Assembly: GCA_950295325.1 (NCBI GenBank)
Contig: OX485805.1
Location: forward strand, 22,057,501 to 22,121,500
Source of the DNA: Polytrichum commune
Taxonomy: Eukaryota; Streptophyta; Polytrichopsida; Polytrichales; Polytrichaceae
DNA: 64,000 nt
Direction of reading: 5' to 3'
In this document: positions 22,160 to 33,675 of the stretch, piece after piece
Numbering within the stretch: position 1 is the stretch's first letter
Layout of the letters: every line of letters starts with the position of its first letter
The notes under the pieces: generated by a model
Databases searched by the model: none
Told to the model about the DNA's origin: nothing
Seen by the model: the letters and a program-made list of their open reading frames with translations, nothing else
Position numbers and translations under genes: made by a program

Positions 22160-22177
22160 TATATATATATATATATA
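22160..22177. repeat. (TA)n microsatellite
   Basis: Nine dinucleotide copies. Confidence 0.95.
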
Positions 22178-22501
22178 AGCCCTAGCCAGTGATGGCGGAC
22201 GCTAAATACCCCCCACGAACTTTTTTTGGGGGGGGCATATTCTGTCAAAATGGGTCACCACCTAATATTTTCACAGGGTTTGCCATTCATTAGGTGGCAA
22301 TCTACATGAATGGAAGGTATCCAATGGTTTAGGGCATTGTCCATTATCATGTGAGTCAAAATAACATATACAAAAGCCATACTCCAAGCATGTAGGATTT
22401 TGAGGGTTTGGAACTACGTGTTTTGGGAAGTGGTCCCATGAGCTACCCAATGTGTGTCAACAAATATAACCACATGTGACCTTTCTAGTTTGCAACCCAT
22501 A

Positions 22502-22960
22502 TACACTATAAACTCCGTAGTGTCACACTTGTGGCAACCAAAGTGCGCATGATATTACGGAGTTTTGTAGTGTTAACATGGATGCATGATACTATAGAAT
22601 TAATGTAGCATGTGACACTATGGAATAACACACAATGCAACATTTTAATGGTGTGGTGTGGTCCACTCCACTTGGCCTTCCCGGGCAATGTGGCATATGT
22701 ATCACCAACATTCAACAAGTGGCATAAGATGAAGAATAAGAATAAGAAGATGACACTCCAAATATTGACACATGGCGCAATACGAGGGTGTGGGTTGACT
22801 TCTTTGATGGTTTGCATTAGTGACAAAATTTGTGATATAAGGGAGAGAAATATGGCGATAAGGAGTGAGCTTTGAAGTATGAACATCCGTTCCCTAGGGT
22901 TTTGGGATATTACATAGTGAGTGACATTATGAAGGTTGATATTACGGAATTTAGGGTGTA
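22502..22960 (-). mobile_element. MITE family C, copy 2
   Basis: An inverted full-length match to 18921-19393. The ends TACACTATAAACTCCGTAGT and GGAATTTAGGGTGTA are inverted repeats. A 165-codon - frame spans it but matches the other copy's frame only where the DNA itself is conserved, so I treat it as non-coding. Confidence 0.8.
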
Positions 22961-24318
22961 TTTCAATTAGCATGTCCAAATTGGGTGAGGTTTTTTTTCC
23001 CACCAGACAAGATCACGGTTGTGCATGACTCCACCGGACAACTTTGACAAACTTTGAGTGCACAAGTCAAAGACTTTGGCCAAAGTTTGGCCTTTTAAAT
23101 TTGAGGGTGATGGACTTGATATAAATTTCATTAAAAAAAAACCCAACTTTTAGGAGGAGCTTACTTGAGAAGCATATAATATATTATGGCCAAATTTCTA
23201 CCTTGCAAATTTTTTTGTCATGACCTAACTAGGCTTAAAACATAAAATTTCATATTTTTTGGGAGTTGCCCCCCCAATGAAGGCCCGATTCACATGTCAA
23301 CCTGACATGTGTCAGGAGAAGATAGGTGTTTTGGATGGAGTTTATCACATGGCTTGCACAGTGGGGAGGTAGGAGCTCTAAAGAGGGATGTCATGGGGTG
23401 TATAGGCATCATAAGTGGCTGCGTGGACCCATGCTACCCTCATTTGCAAAGAGGTGGGGCCAAGGTTGCTATTGTGTTGACCACTCACATAGCCTCCTCC
23501 GTAGAGATTGGGTGGAGGGTAGAAAAATGGGTTTCAAAGGGATGGCAATTAAGTGCTTAATGAGTAACATACATTTGCTCACAAAAGTAAAATTCATTAT
23601 TTTCATTTAGAAGAGAATTCCTAGCCTTTTGCCATAAGCATGCCTCTAGATTTATTTTTTATTTTATATAAAATGTGGGGTTTATTATTAAATGTTGCAT
23701 ATGTTGGTGGTTAAATAAAGAAACTCTCTGGTGCAAGGGCAAGGGGAGTGCATGGTTTGTGTTTTTAAGAAGATTGTATCTTGCATTGTGTTAGGGGGCA
23801 TCAAGCGGGTTTGGTGGTTCTTCAATTTGTGTTTGTTGAAGATCCGATAGGTGAGGTATTGAATTGCAATGTGATGAAATGTGTTCGTTAAAGTGGATAT
23901 AGATGACTAGGGGATGGAGAGGTCTTTGAGGGCTTATATCGTAGGTTGATGGGTAGCTCCTCTAAACCTTACCATAATTATTATCAAGGGCTTAACTAGC
24001 CAACCTAGTTCATGGAGTTTACTTAATACTGGACATATTTGTCAATTGATTCTTGATGGATCATGTCATGATAATAGGTAAAATCAATGAGTTGTTTTTG
24101 TAGCATGTGGGAGGGGGAGAATGGAGAATGGTCCTCTCATGATTCCTAAGATGCAAAGCATATATGACCTTAGTTGGGCAAGCCATGTACATTGTTGAAA
24201 TTAACATTCACATGGCAAGGGCCATAGTGGTAGTGTGTTGTGGCTATGCTTGCATACATGCATTGATGAGTGTGAAACACATGATGAGGCAGTTAGAGAG
24301 AAAGATGCTTGCATTTTC
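22961..24318. other. No supported gene
   Basis: Mixed AT-rich sequence. Open frames of 80-95 codons (for example 23309-23560 +) overlap in two frames and show no family. Confidence 0.4.
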
Positions 24319-24615
24319 TTACACAACCTTGTTGTGCCTAGCTATTCGGCGGCCTTGTAAGTGGTGGTTTGTGCATCTAAATAATAGGTGCACCCATGTG
24401 TCAACTTCTTGAAGGGAACATGACATACAATTGGTATTTCTGCATATGTTAGGCAAGAACCTGTGTTTACACAAGTTACCCATGTATTGTTGTCCATGTA
24501 TTGGGCATATCAAATTTAAGAATTTGGCCAAATCACACATTTGTGATGCTGGTGGCTTTCCAGAATGTGTTGGACTGTGCTTGATTGATGCACGTATGCA
24601 CCATAGAATTTGCAA
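24319..24615 (-). pseudogene. Possible C-terminal fragment of a non-LTR reverse transcriptase
   Basis: A 98-codon frame ends with NCMSCSLQEVDTWVHLLFRC and then GRRIARHNKVV. The pattern C-x2-C ... H-x4-C followed by R-x-ARHN resembles the zinc-binding tail after some non-LTR reverse transcriptases. There is no reverse transcriptase core alongside it, so it is an orphan fragment. Confidence 0.3.
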
Positions 24616-26287
24616 GAGCTCACAGGACTTTATGTATTTTGCAGCCCATATATCAAGTGTGTCATTTGCATCTGCATCTCAAAATAAACCCTCAAGCTGA
24701 AAACTCCTTAAGAGCGCAAGATAGCTGACTTCAAGGCTAGGATTATTGTCTACAAATCTTCAAAAACTCATTGTCATGCACTTAATACTCAACCCTGTTA
24801 AAACTCTTTTGACCTTGAAAACTTGGGCTCTTGTCTTGAGAACTTTGTTGGTTGAACAAGTGGAATCACATGCATAGCATTTCATAGAGGTTATATAATA
24901 TAGGTCTCAGATTCACACGGTATTACACTCATTGCATCATATGTCTAAGATTGTGAGCTACCAGAGAATGTAACTGGAACATACTTAGAACAAAATACAA
25001 GCATCAATCTTTGCACTTGTCCTGTATTGAATGATTTTCAGCAAAGGTGGAACATAAGGGATTCCTTGCTTGGAACATCATACACAAGTTCTCTATTTAT
25101 ATTCAACGGTAGATAGACTAAACATGACTATAAAAAGTGCCTTCAGGAATTTCCTTAAGCTTATAATTGACAAGCTCTAGTATCTTAAGGTTGAAAAGTT
25201 GACCTCTTCTGTTTAATCTAATCACCAGCACTGTGTGCCTTCGTCAGCCAATGGGTCCAACATATAGGAGCACCTCTTCATTGCTGCCTTCCCCTTCTTA
25301 GATGTCTGCAGCAGAATTTCGAGCATGGGATAAAACAAATCAGTGGACAGGACAAAATTTTATCCACTCTTAGCATGTCCACAAGGAGCCAGAAACTGCA
25401 GCGAAGACGAAAAGGTGAACAATTTCATACTCATCAAATTGCACAAGACCCTAGATCACTATATGACTAAAAGACCATAAGACTTGAATAGGTCCTCAAA
25501 TACTTCACCTGGAGCTGCTGCATTAGCTGCTGCTGTATCTCCTTAATTGTATCCCAACAAAACCTTCACTCTTTGAGTACAAGAGGACAATCCACATGAC
25601 AGGGACTACCACTGGGAGGATGTCATTTGGGGAAGGTCTGCTTTCGAACCTGTGGCTCCAACCTACAACCAATAGATATCAGTGATGCAGTTTGGTTTGC
25701 AGAATACCACTGTAAAATAGATCACTTGACCTTCAGCTATATTTCTGCATCCTGCCAAAACCCCTTAAACTGAATCCATCAAAGGTAAATACTTTTTCAG
25801 AACAGGTTGTGCAGTCAACTTTGCAATTCATTGCTTCAGTTTGCCTAAACTATGCAATTCATTGTTTTGTTTTGTAACAACAGACACTTCAATAATTGCC
25901 TGCCATACAAGGATCTAGTACCAAGCAGATAACAAGTTCAAGAAGAAGATTGTGGGTGTGGGCCCTAATTGATACATGATGAACTGCTAACACAATACTT
26001 GACTTTCGTTGAACAGGTTCCAGTTTCTATCACCAGCCCACCAGAACTATACTCCTACCTTAAAAGGCATATCCTAGGATGTGAAGCTCAGCAAGTGTGC
26101 TCAACCAAAGTTCCAAAAAATGTAACAGCAACATTATGCATCAAAGACATAGCTATGTACATGCACAAAAGTGCTTACAAATTCAGGTATCAATTTGTTG
26201 TGAAATCATAATAATCTGGAAGATTTGAACAAAGCAGAGTCATGTGGCGCAATACTCCTCACTGGGCTCCTGGTTTGCAAACAATCA
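24616..26287. other. Region 3' of the DNAJC17-like gene
   Basis: No recognisable coding exon. It may hold the 3' UTR of the - strand gene. A + frame at 25969-26211 (80 codons) has no known domain. Confidence 0.35.
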
Positions 26288-28050
26288 TCAACCAACTTTT
26301 TCATCCTCCTCCCGCATTTGTTTTTCTAACCTTGCCCGCTCAGCAGCCTGCCGCATCTTCCGCAACGTTAAATCCTCATAGGACCTAAACCCAGCTCCAA
26401 CAAGCTTCAGTTCTGCCATCTCTGTATTCACAGGTTTGGTCCCTAAAGGCATGGCAGGTACCACCAGCAGGGGATTGGAAAGGTCACCACACTGTCTTTC
26501 AGTAGCCGCTATCTGTTTAACCACCAACAACTTCCAATCAGAACACCACAATCCAATCCAAACTGAACAAAATATAATAATAATATAATAAAAGACATCG
26601 CATGCCACTGAAATATTGGTCACTTTTTGAAGCCATGACAAGAATGCACTCAATATCACTAACTATTTCAGCTGAGTAGCTGAACCAAGGAGCCCTACCA
26701 GCAAGTTGAAATACAACAAATTGAATACAATAGGAACAATGAGCAAAAGAAATTGCTTCAAAACAGTAGAATAACCACAACTTGACAAATAAAACACCTT
26801 AAAACACTTATGGGACATGGTACTTACGGCTGCTTCTTTGGAACTCATCACAATTAGTGCCGAGGATTTCTTCTTCGACTTGCTTTGTCGGAGGGCTATA
26901 TCTTCTACTTGACCAAATTCCTCAAAGATCTCCCTCAACCTGGCTGCTGAATACCCACCCCCACCACCTTCCAAGCATGTCCAAGATGCCTTTAGGGTCT
27001 TCTCCATTTCAGAAGCACTAGCAGCTGGAACCTGGGCAGAGGCCTGCGGTTTTGCAAATTCAAAAGAGGGAGATTCTCCGTTCCTCTTTTTCGCCTGAGC
27101 TTTCCGAATTCTTGCAATTTCAGCTTTTAATCGAACAGATGCTTGTTCCTCCTCAACTTTGAATTTTCTGTCAAGTCATGTGCACGCTCCTTCTCTTTTA
27201 AATCATTTAGCATCTTCCGCCGTTTCTCACTCTGTTTGTTTTCCTTCTCGAAGCGCTCCTTCCTGACCCGAAGCAGCTCATCGAATGCAGCTCGAGCCTT
27301 CTCATCATTAAGTATTTCATAAGCCTTTTGCAACTTCTGGAATTCGGCAGCTGTCAAGAGGAAATAGGTTAGAGCAGTCCACGTTCCAAAAATCGAGGAT
27401 GATAATGATGTTTTCCTTGAGTCCTGAAGTAAGAGACCTAAAAAAATTTACATAAAACCCTATTTTTGTCTCTCAGCAATAGACTGGAGCCCAGTGATTC
27501 CAGATATTGATCTATACATAATATTCATTAATTACTCGCGACATGCTTTCAAGCTTGCCCTCTGCCTAAAGTGGAAGGATCTATCTAGCTTGCAGTTATT
27601 TGCGATTCTGGCTTAGTATGTGAATTGCAATTTACACAGCTCCTGTCACAAACATGCGCATCGTAAACCCCAATCGACTCTAGTCCGTTTCTAAATGCAT
27701 CTTCTAATTATGCCTCCACTGACGCAGAAACCTCCACAGAATCCAATCCGAACTGAAAAAAATAACCCTAACAAAAATAGCAAGATCGAAGCTGTGTGCA
27801 CGATGCAATGAAGACCCTACTATACAAAATATGACCCTTACTGAATCTCATACACCTCAACCTACGTTTCCTCCTGCTAAGAATTCCAGGAAGCAGCAAG
27901 AATTAATTACATACCGGCAACAGGATCATTTCCACGCTTGTCAGGATGCAAAACCAACGCCTGTGCTCGATACGCTTTCCGAATGGCTGCTTGAAGGACG
28001 TGCAGCCCTCCGCCCTCCAATCCTAACACATGATACATATCCTCCTCCAT
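26288..28050 (-). CDS. DNAJC17: DNAJC17-like J-domain/RRM splicing cofactor (frameshift in exon 2)
   Basis: Three exons with GT-AG introns: 27915-28050, 26828-27350 and 26288-26512. The start MEEDMYHVLGL is the first ATG before the J domain. The HPD motif is at residues 35-37 (VLHPDKRG), followed by FQKLQKAYEILNDEKAR and a charged coiled coil. An RRM follows (ARLREIFEEFGQVEDIAL, SSALIVMSSKEAA, then CGDLSNPLLVVP across the last junction), and the tail SYEDLTLRKMRQAAERARLE is diagnostic of DNAJC17/Cwc23-type cofactors that act with the spliceosome. The expected product is about 294 aa. Exon 2 carries a one-base deficit between about 27150 and 27175: reading needs a shift between the KEKERAHDL and VEEEQASVRL segments. 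This is either an assembly error or a disabling mutation. The splice junctions are otherwise in phase. Family assignment is secure; integrity is uncertain. Confidence 0.88.
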
Positions 28051-28080
28051 CGCTGCCTGCGTCCACAGAGAGAAACTAAA

Positions 28081-28910
28081 TCACAGATAAAGAGAACAGG
28101 ACTCACTTAAAAAATACTCGATAGGTAGCAAGTTCAGCTGTATCTGAGCAAGCAGAATAAAATACCCCCAACAAAATGGCAGCACAACGAGTCAGAACCA
28201 GCAGAATGGTTTGTCCACCAACAATTAAAGAGATAACAATGAATCATGCAGTGAAATAGAATGAATATGCAGACAGTAAATATGAAGGTGGGGAAGTGAG
28301 ACCCTTCAAAAGCTGACCTTTTGAAACAGAAGGACTGAGTCCTCACAAAGTGGGCCTTGTTCTCGATTTTCATACCATAATAACAATGCTTCACATAACT
28401 GCCTTTCACTGCACAAGACATTGAGATGTAAAAGCATAATTAGTAATAATAGAACATGATAAACAACCAATAGAGTGCCACCAATCAAAATGGTGTCCAT
28501 CTTCTTCCAAGGATAGCAGCCCTTAAGTCTTCAATGAACCATGCAGCAAAAGATTCACAGCAATTTGTATCTACCTTGGAACGGTGAGCTCGGGATGGTC
28601 AATGCTTGCCCTGAAAAGATGTAAAGGCAAATCTACAAAAATTTCACTTAGAGCTGCCTCAGCCTGAAATGTTGACAAGTATATGTGCACATGTGAGATT
28701 TCTTTTACGACACTAGTCATCAATATGATTTTTCACAAGAGATAGGTTGCAGCCCAATCACTCATCCAAAGATCTATTAACTACTTACAAAAGGATTAAG
28801 AGATAAGAAATTACTTTAATTGCATGGCCCAGCCTTCGCAGAGTCATATTCGAAATGGTGTGATACAAGAGGAAGTAGGGCTGGGTTAACAAAAATGTCG
28901 TGATCGGGAC
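28081..28910 (-). pseudogene. BTB/BACK-type protein, last exons only (tentative)
   Basis: Four phase-compatible exons: 28815-28910, 28575-28663, 28318-28408 and 28081-28143. They join to a 114-codon segment with TLRRLGHAIK, ALSEIFVDLPLHLF, IDHPELTVPSERQLCEALLL and IQLNLLPIEYF, then a stop. The order (hydrophobic helix, HPEL-V-SE--LC-ALL-W, then NLLP) resembles the BACK-like region of plant BTB/POZ proteins; this is from memory of the family. Usual downstream sequence is missing, and the stop lies only 30 bp before the DNAJC17-like ATG. A GTGAGT donor (28101-28106) inside the last exon could instead splice in frame to an acceptor just before that ATG. Upstream exons (28911-29335) could not be resolved. 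It is a truncated gene or the 5' part of a chimeric transcript. Confidence 0.4.
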
Positions 28911-29419
28911 CTGAAAAGATGCATAGTCATTATCAGAAAATTTGAGTTGGCCCTTGTCAACCTTCAACGCCCATAAAGCATAATTCATCTTAGCTAATCA
29001 TCCTTCGTTTGCATTCACACCAACTAGAAAATCAATCAATTACTGTGGTGTTTGGCAGCCACCAATTAGTTGATTGATTCCAAATTTGCAATCACATTGG
29101 GTTCCACGAAACATGCAGTCTGCGTTGGGAGGGTTGGCTTCTGAAAGACATAGAAGCACCTGCATGCCCAAGTACAGGAAACCATCAATTTAAAATAATC
29201 TGAAGATAGCCATTCTTGATTTAACCTCGGGTGTTTGATTATACTTACATGATTGATTTTGTGTAGGAGGGAGGTGAAGTTGACCACAGACAATTTTCAT
29301 GGAGAAGTGAGGACGTTGTGAATATTAACCTGAGATTTTAAATGGATTGCGGTGCGGGTGCCCCGCCAACCCCTCGCTCCCGTTGCCCTTCATTTCTCTC
29401 ACTTCAAGAGTCACCAAAA
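28911..29419 (-). other. Possible upstream exons of the BACK-like gene
   Basis: Exon-like pieces with good splice borders occur on the - strand, for example about 29252-29332 (AG...GTAAGTAT) and a piece starting near 29161, but frames do not join unambiguously. Confidence 0.25.
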
Positions 29420-30010
29420 CTTACTCAACATGTTCTTCAATGCTCCAAAGCACTTCTCCAAATTTTCCCACCTAATGCCTCAACCCCAAGCGAGCTGTTA
29501 ACGGCCCATTCATCTCCGCTGTTCCTCAATCTTAAACCCTGAGAATCTCAACCCTAAAAATCCACCCAACACGACCACCTCAAATTACTCTCAATCATGT
29601 ATTGGATTCTGACATTTTAATCATTTTCCCATGACCCACATAACCAGAAATGTGCACATGTTCTTCAATATTCAAAAGAAGTTCTCCAAATTTTCCCATC
29701 TGATCGCTCAGCTCCAAGCTGTTAACAGCTCGTTCATCTCCTTTATTTCCTCGATCTTAAACCCTGAGAACCTCAACCCTAAAAATCCACACCAACCTAA
29801 CCACCTCAAATTATACTTACGCCGATACTGGATTTTGACATACTGATCATTTTCGGATGATCCAGATAACCAAAAAAAAAAAATGCTTCAATTGCTCAAA
29901 GAAACGAAATTAGGGAGCATTCACATCGAAGCAATCATCCACCTCGAGCGTAACCTTAAACCCTAAAAATCCACTAGACAACCACCTCAAAATCCCCTCA
30001 ATCTGATCTT
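29420..30010. repeat. Tandem duplication, about 215-bp unit, 2.5 copies
   Basis: The units 29420-29630 and 29644-29870 share CTTCTCCAAATTTTCCCA, GCTGTTAACRGC and CTTAAACCCTGAGAAYCTCA in order. A partial third unit ends near 30010. Each unit carries AAACCCT-type motifs found near plant promoters. It lies upstream of the - strand genes. Confidence 0.75.
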
Positions 30011-30293
30011 CTTCTTCTCCGTCTTCTTTTTATCAATTTGAGATAACATAATTGACAAGCACTGTCCCGATTGCTGAAAGACATGAAATTCGAGGTCAAC
30101 AACAAATGCGGTACAGTCTCACACCTTAAGCAGAATGATCTTCGACCATGATTTCTGAGGATTGAATGACAGTGTGAGAAATTTGCAATTGCGCCCAAAT
30201 TCAATTACAGGCCTCGCTCTCAAGCCGCAATTGTTGTGCCTTCAATCCAATCGAAGAAGCCGGCGATCGAAGTGCAGACATGAACTCTCCTCG

Positions 30294-30305
30294 AAAACCC
30301 TAAAA
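30294..30305 (-). promoter_or_regulatory. Telo-box-like motif (AAACCCTAA)
   Basis: AAAACCCTAAAA lies just upstream of the likely 5' end of the - strand transcription unit. Such motifs are common near start sites of plant housekeeping genes. No TATA box was identified. Confidence 0.35.
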
Positions 30306-31937
30306 TTCTGAGGTGACGTGGCCGCATTTCGGGAAAGGCCTATACGCCCTCCTCCTCGAAAAACATTCATATAAAGTTGATTTCTCTAGATGAAATCTTC
30401 TTATTTTTTATTTGAATATAAATACTTTAGTCAATTTAGGCCACCCAAATATTCAACTTAACACAAAATACAGTTTACCACAATATTTTCTACGCATGCT
30501 AACTTTCAATCCACATTAAGAGGTGTGAATAGTGTAGTTTGTCAAGTTGTTCTCAACCTGAAGCTCGGGGAAGTCACTCCCTCTTATATTAATGCATACA
30601 CGTGTGCTCAGGACTTATTTATCGGGGGGCTATTTACCTTACGAAAAAGATTATAAGGTATAGTATTTTTCAAAATAAAGGCCTTAAAATTATAAATTGA
30701 CCAATATAAATTTTAAGGCCTTATAAATTGTGTGTTGCACAATAATGTGCAAACAACTAGACATACCCACCAAATTTATTTATTTATTTAATTTTGGGGG
30801 ATGGAGGGGGGTTACACTTATGCATACAAAATTTTGAGTTTGTTGTTCAATGCCTAGGGCACTAGGCCAATGCCAAAACCTCCTAATTCAACTACTCCAA
30901 ACCCCACCACTCCAAACCCCACCACTCCAAACCCTCGCAACCCAACACTCAGCAGGCACCTCTGAACCTCTTCACCCCAATGTCTTCAAAATCCTCAAAT
31001 GTCAGAGCAATTGGTCGGAGATGACCCTAAACTACCAGATGACAATGGAGAGGTACCCAAATCCGAATGGAGGGATTTGCGCTTCAATTTCCAACTATGA
31101 AATTTTCTCTCTACTTGACGGAAAAACCAAGACCCCCCCTCCCCCAAACCGCAAGGTAAGCAGTAAACACACCCTGCACCAAGGGGATCCTTGAGCAGGG
31201 TAGGGCCAACGGGCTCAAATTCACGTTAGATTGCATGGCGTTATATATTATTATGCTAGAGCAACTTCCTTCAAAAATTCCTCTCCTTGCCAACAATGTC
31301 AAGCCACTCCAATGTCAAACTAACCTTGCTCCATTCCTACACAAAAACGCAGTCAAATTAAAGGGAGAATTTTTCTTAAATTTGAGCATGTGGTTTCAAC
31401 TCTCTCCACCCTCGTATTTCAATGCCACATCCCTCATATATTACTTTTACATTCTTCCTTCCTTTCCCTTATAGTTGGCACCGTATATAGCCTTGGCAAA
31501 TGAATGTTAAGAACCCTACATTCCCTTGCCAAGTTTCCAAATCTTACAAGCATGAAGTAAAATCTATGATACCATACATTTTTTCTGCACATCGTTTTCT
31601 AAACTACACCAAGTGACCCCCTCGAAGGTTTGGAAATAGTTCGACTATGAAAAGGACTTTCGGAAAGTGATCCTTCATACAAAGTGAGTGAATTGTTTAT
31701 TTTTATTTTTATTTTCAGTTGGGTATCAAGACTCTTGCAAGACAAGTTTAAGGTAGAAAAATTGAAAGTGGTGAACGAACACTACTAGTTCACCAAACTA
31801 GGGGTAGGATGATTCTTGTGTAGATCCAAAATGGTTAATTATAAAAGCGATGGTTCAAATGGATGCAATGATAGGTGGGGTGCAATGATTGGCCGGATAG
31901 AATGTGTACATTTGTGAACATTTTTGAGTGCCATTGA
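30306..31937. other. No supported gene; one minisatellite
   Basis: AT-rich, with a 15-bp minisatellite (ACCCCACCACTCCAA, about three copies) at 30892-30934. A 114-codon + frame (30850-31194) overlaps that repeat and shows no domain. Confidence 0.45.
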
Positions 31938-32025
31938 GTTAACCGTTTTTTTGTATGCAAAGTAGGACATACTTTTACAATAGAGTCTCCCTACTTTGCA
32001 TACAAAAATACAGAAAACGGTTAAC
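31938..32025. repeat. Hairpin, arms about 29-37 bp
   Basis: GTTAACCGTTTTT and TTGTATGCAAAGTAGG on the left are mirrored by CCTACTTTGCATACA and GAAAACGGTTAAC on the right. The loop is about 22 nt. Confidence 0.85.
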
Positions 32026-32084
32026 ATGCAAAGTTTAAGTCTATATGATCAAGGGTGAAGCATCTCTCATTCAATTTGAAGGTT

Positions 32085-32086
<2 letters not shown>

Positions 32087-32134
<48 letters not shown>
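32087..32134. repeat. (CT)n microsatellite
   Basis: 24 uninterrupted dinucleotide copies. Confidence 0.97.
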
Positions 32135-32136
<2 letters not shown>

Positions 32137-32574
32137 ACTTAATATCCAATTAATGTGTGTGGTACTAATTCCTGAACCACACACTATTTTGCCAAATCTC
32201 ACACTTAGCGAGGGTTGGAATTTTTACTAAGTAATGCTATATTCACGAATACATGCTCGTTTATCATACATTTCAAGAAAAATTAGCGTGTGCTTTACGG
32301 TGCTTGTAGAGTAATAAAAAATGATCTTCAAACACATGCTTGGTAGTGAATAACGCCAGGACAAATAGTGCCAATACTTTCAATGATCAGTGTTGCTAAT
32401 AGTATTTTAATGAATAGTGCCAAGATGGACAGGTGCTTCCCTAGATCTTTTGGTGGCACTAGTTTCATAGCATAAAGAGGTTTAATATCACCTTCACCAA
32501 TTCCCCACACGCAATATTAGCCCTCTTTCACTAAATGGGATAATCCATGTAGTACTAAAGAACTCCTCGTAGTG

Positions 32575-32860
32575 AACTATACAAGTAAAAGACAAACTTT
32601 AAGGTAAGGAATGTTGGTTAAAGGAAATGTTTAGGTTAATCGTAGCCGCTATAGATGAAATTAGGAAAACCATCCATGAATTATATAAATGACTTGGATG
32701 AATGTCAGACTTATTTTAAATTACTTCTTGAATCTACCCAATTTTAGAATATCATTTTATGGGCTGCTTAACTTGCTTTCACACTTTCATTAAGTATTAG
32801 GTAGAAAGGTGCCCAAGCTGCTAGAAAGCTACGGTATGAAGCTTCAATTGACGAGTTCAT
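32575..32860 (+). repeat. Dispersed repeat family F, copy 1
   Basis: It matches 58740-59010 in opposite orientation. Shared blocks are CAAGTAAAAGACAAACTTTA, GGTTAAAG...TTTAGGTTA, ATGAATTAT...ATGACTTGGA and TAGGTAGAAAGG. Non-coding. Confidence 0.7.
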
Positions 32861-33539
32861 AAGTGCAAGGTTGCTTGAAAAACTAAACAATCACTTCTCA
32901 ATAGCACTTCAAAGACAATTGATGACATACCTCAAAATTGCCTTGTGCGGTTGGGGTTTGAACCACTATTGGCCTCATTATCACTATAAACAAGTAGGGA
33001 TGGGGGTTTTTGGTAAAGGTTAATTTGGTGGGCTTTAATGTTGTGGGAGGGGTTGAGTGTAACGCGGGAATGATTTATCATAGCATCAAATATCATAAAG
33101 ATAGCATTGGAAGAGGTTTGACCTAGGTGAGGATCACAAAGGGTGGTGTATTACATAATCATGATGTTCAAAGTAGACCTAGTGGTGAATGATGTAATTA
33201 TCTTATAATACATGCATTATACTTATTTAATTAGTTACTTAGTAGTAGCATAATGTCACGCATACTAGAAGAAAACAAGAGAAAATAGTGAAATTATTAT
33301 GACAATATGTATGAATTTAAGATTTTGTTTCATTGATTTATGGGATCTACATGATAGGTTTGCCTCCGGAAGTTTGTGCTGAAGAAATCCTAGTATCCTT
33401 GCAGCAAAACACTCCATCCACTTTATTTTGAACCATCACATTTGATGTTAAAAAGAAAAGTTGAAAAAAGAAAAAGAAAAAAATGATGGTGGGCGGTAGA
33501 TGTAGATGCCCATATCCCATTTTATGTTCAAAATGATTT
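32861..33539. other. No supported gene
   Basis: AT-rich, no recognisable ORF or RNA gene. Confidence 0.4.
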
Positions 33540-33675
33540 GAACATAACATTACTCAGTGACGTGGGCCTTCAAAATATAGCAGTGAGATGTTGGGAGCTT
33601 AGTATGAACCTAAGTCTCCCTGTGCAACGTTTCAAGCATCCGACTATTATATTCTAAGGGCCCACAAAACGAGAG
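33540..33675 (+). repeat. Dispersed repeat family E, copy 2
   Basis: Same orientation and motif order as 20490-20640, ending in TATTATATTCTAAGGGCCCA. Confidence 0.65.

Noticed and set aside
22506-23003. 165-codon - frame
   Set aside because: It covers a MITE with clear inverted ends; the partner copy does not keep the frame.
27831-28079. 82-codon + frame
   Set aside because: It is the antisense of the DNAJC17 J-domain exon.
29341-30010. Possible plant telomere-like repeat (CCCTAAA)n
   Set aside because: CCCTAAAA occurs singly within each roughly 215-bp unit and not as a telomeric array.
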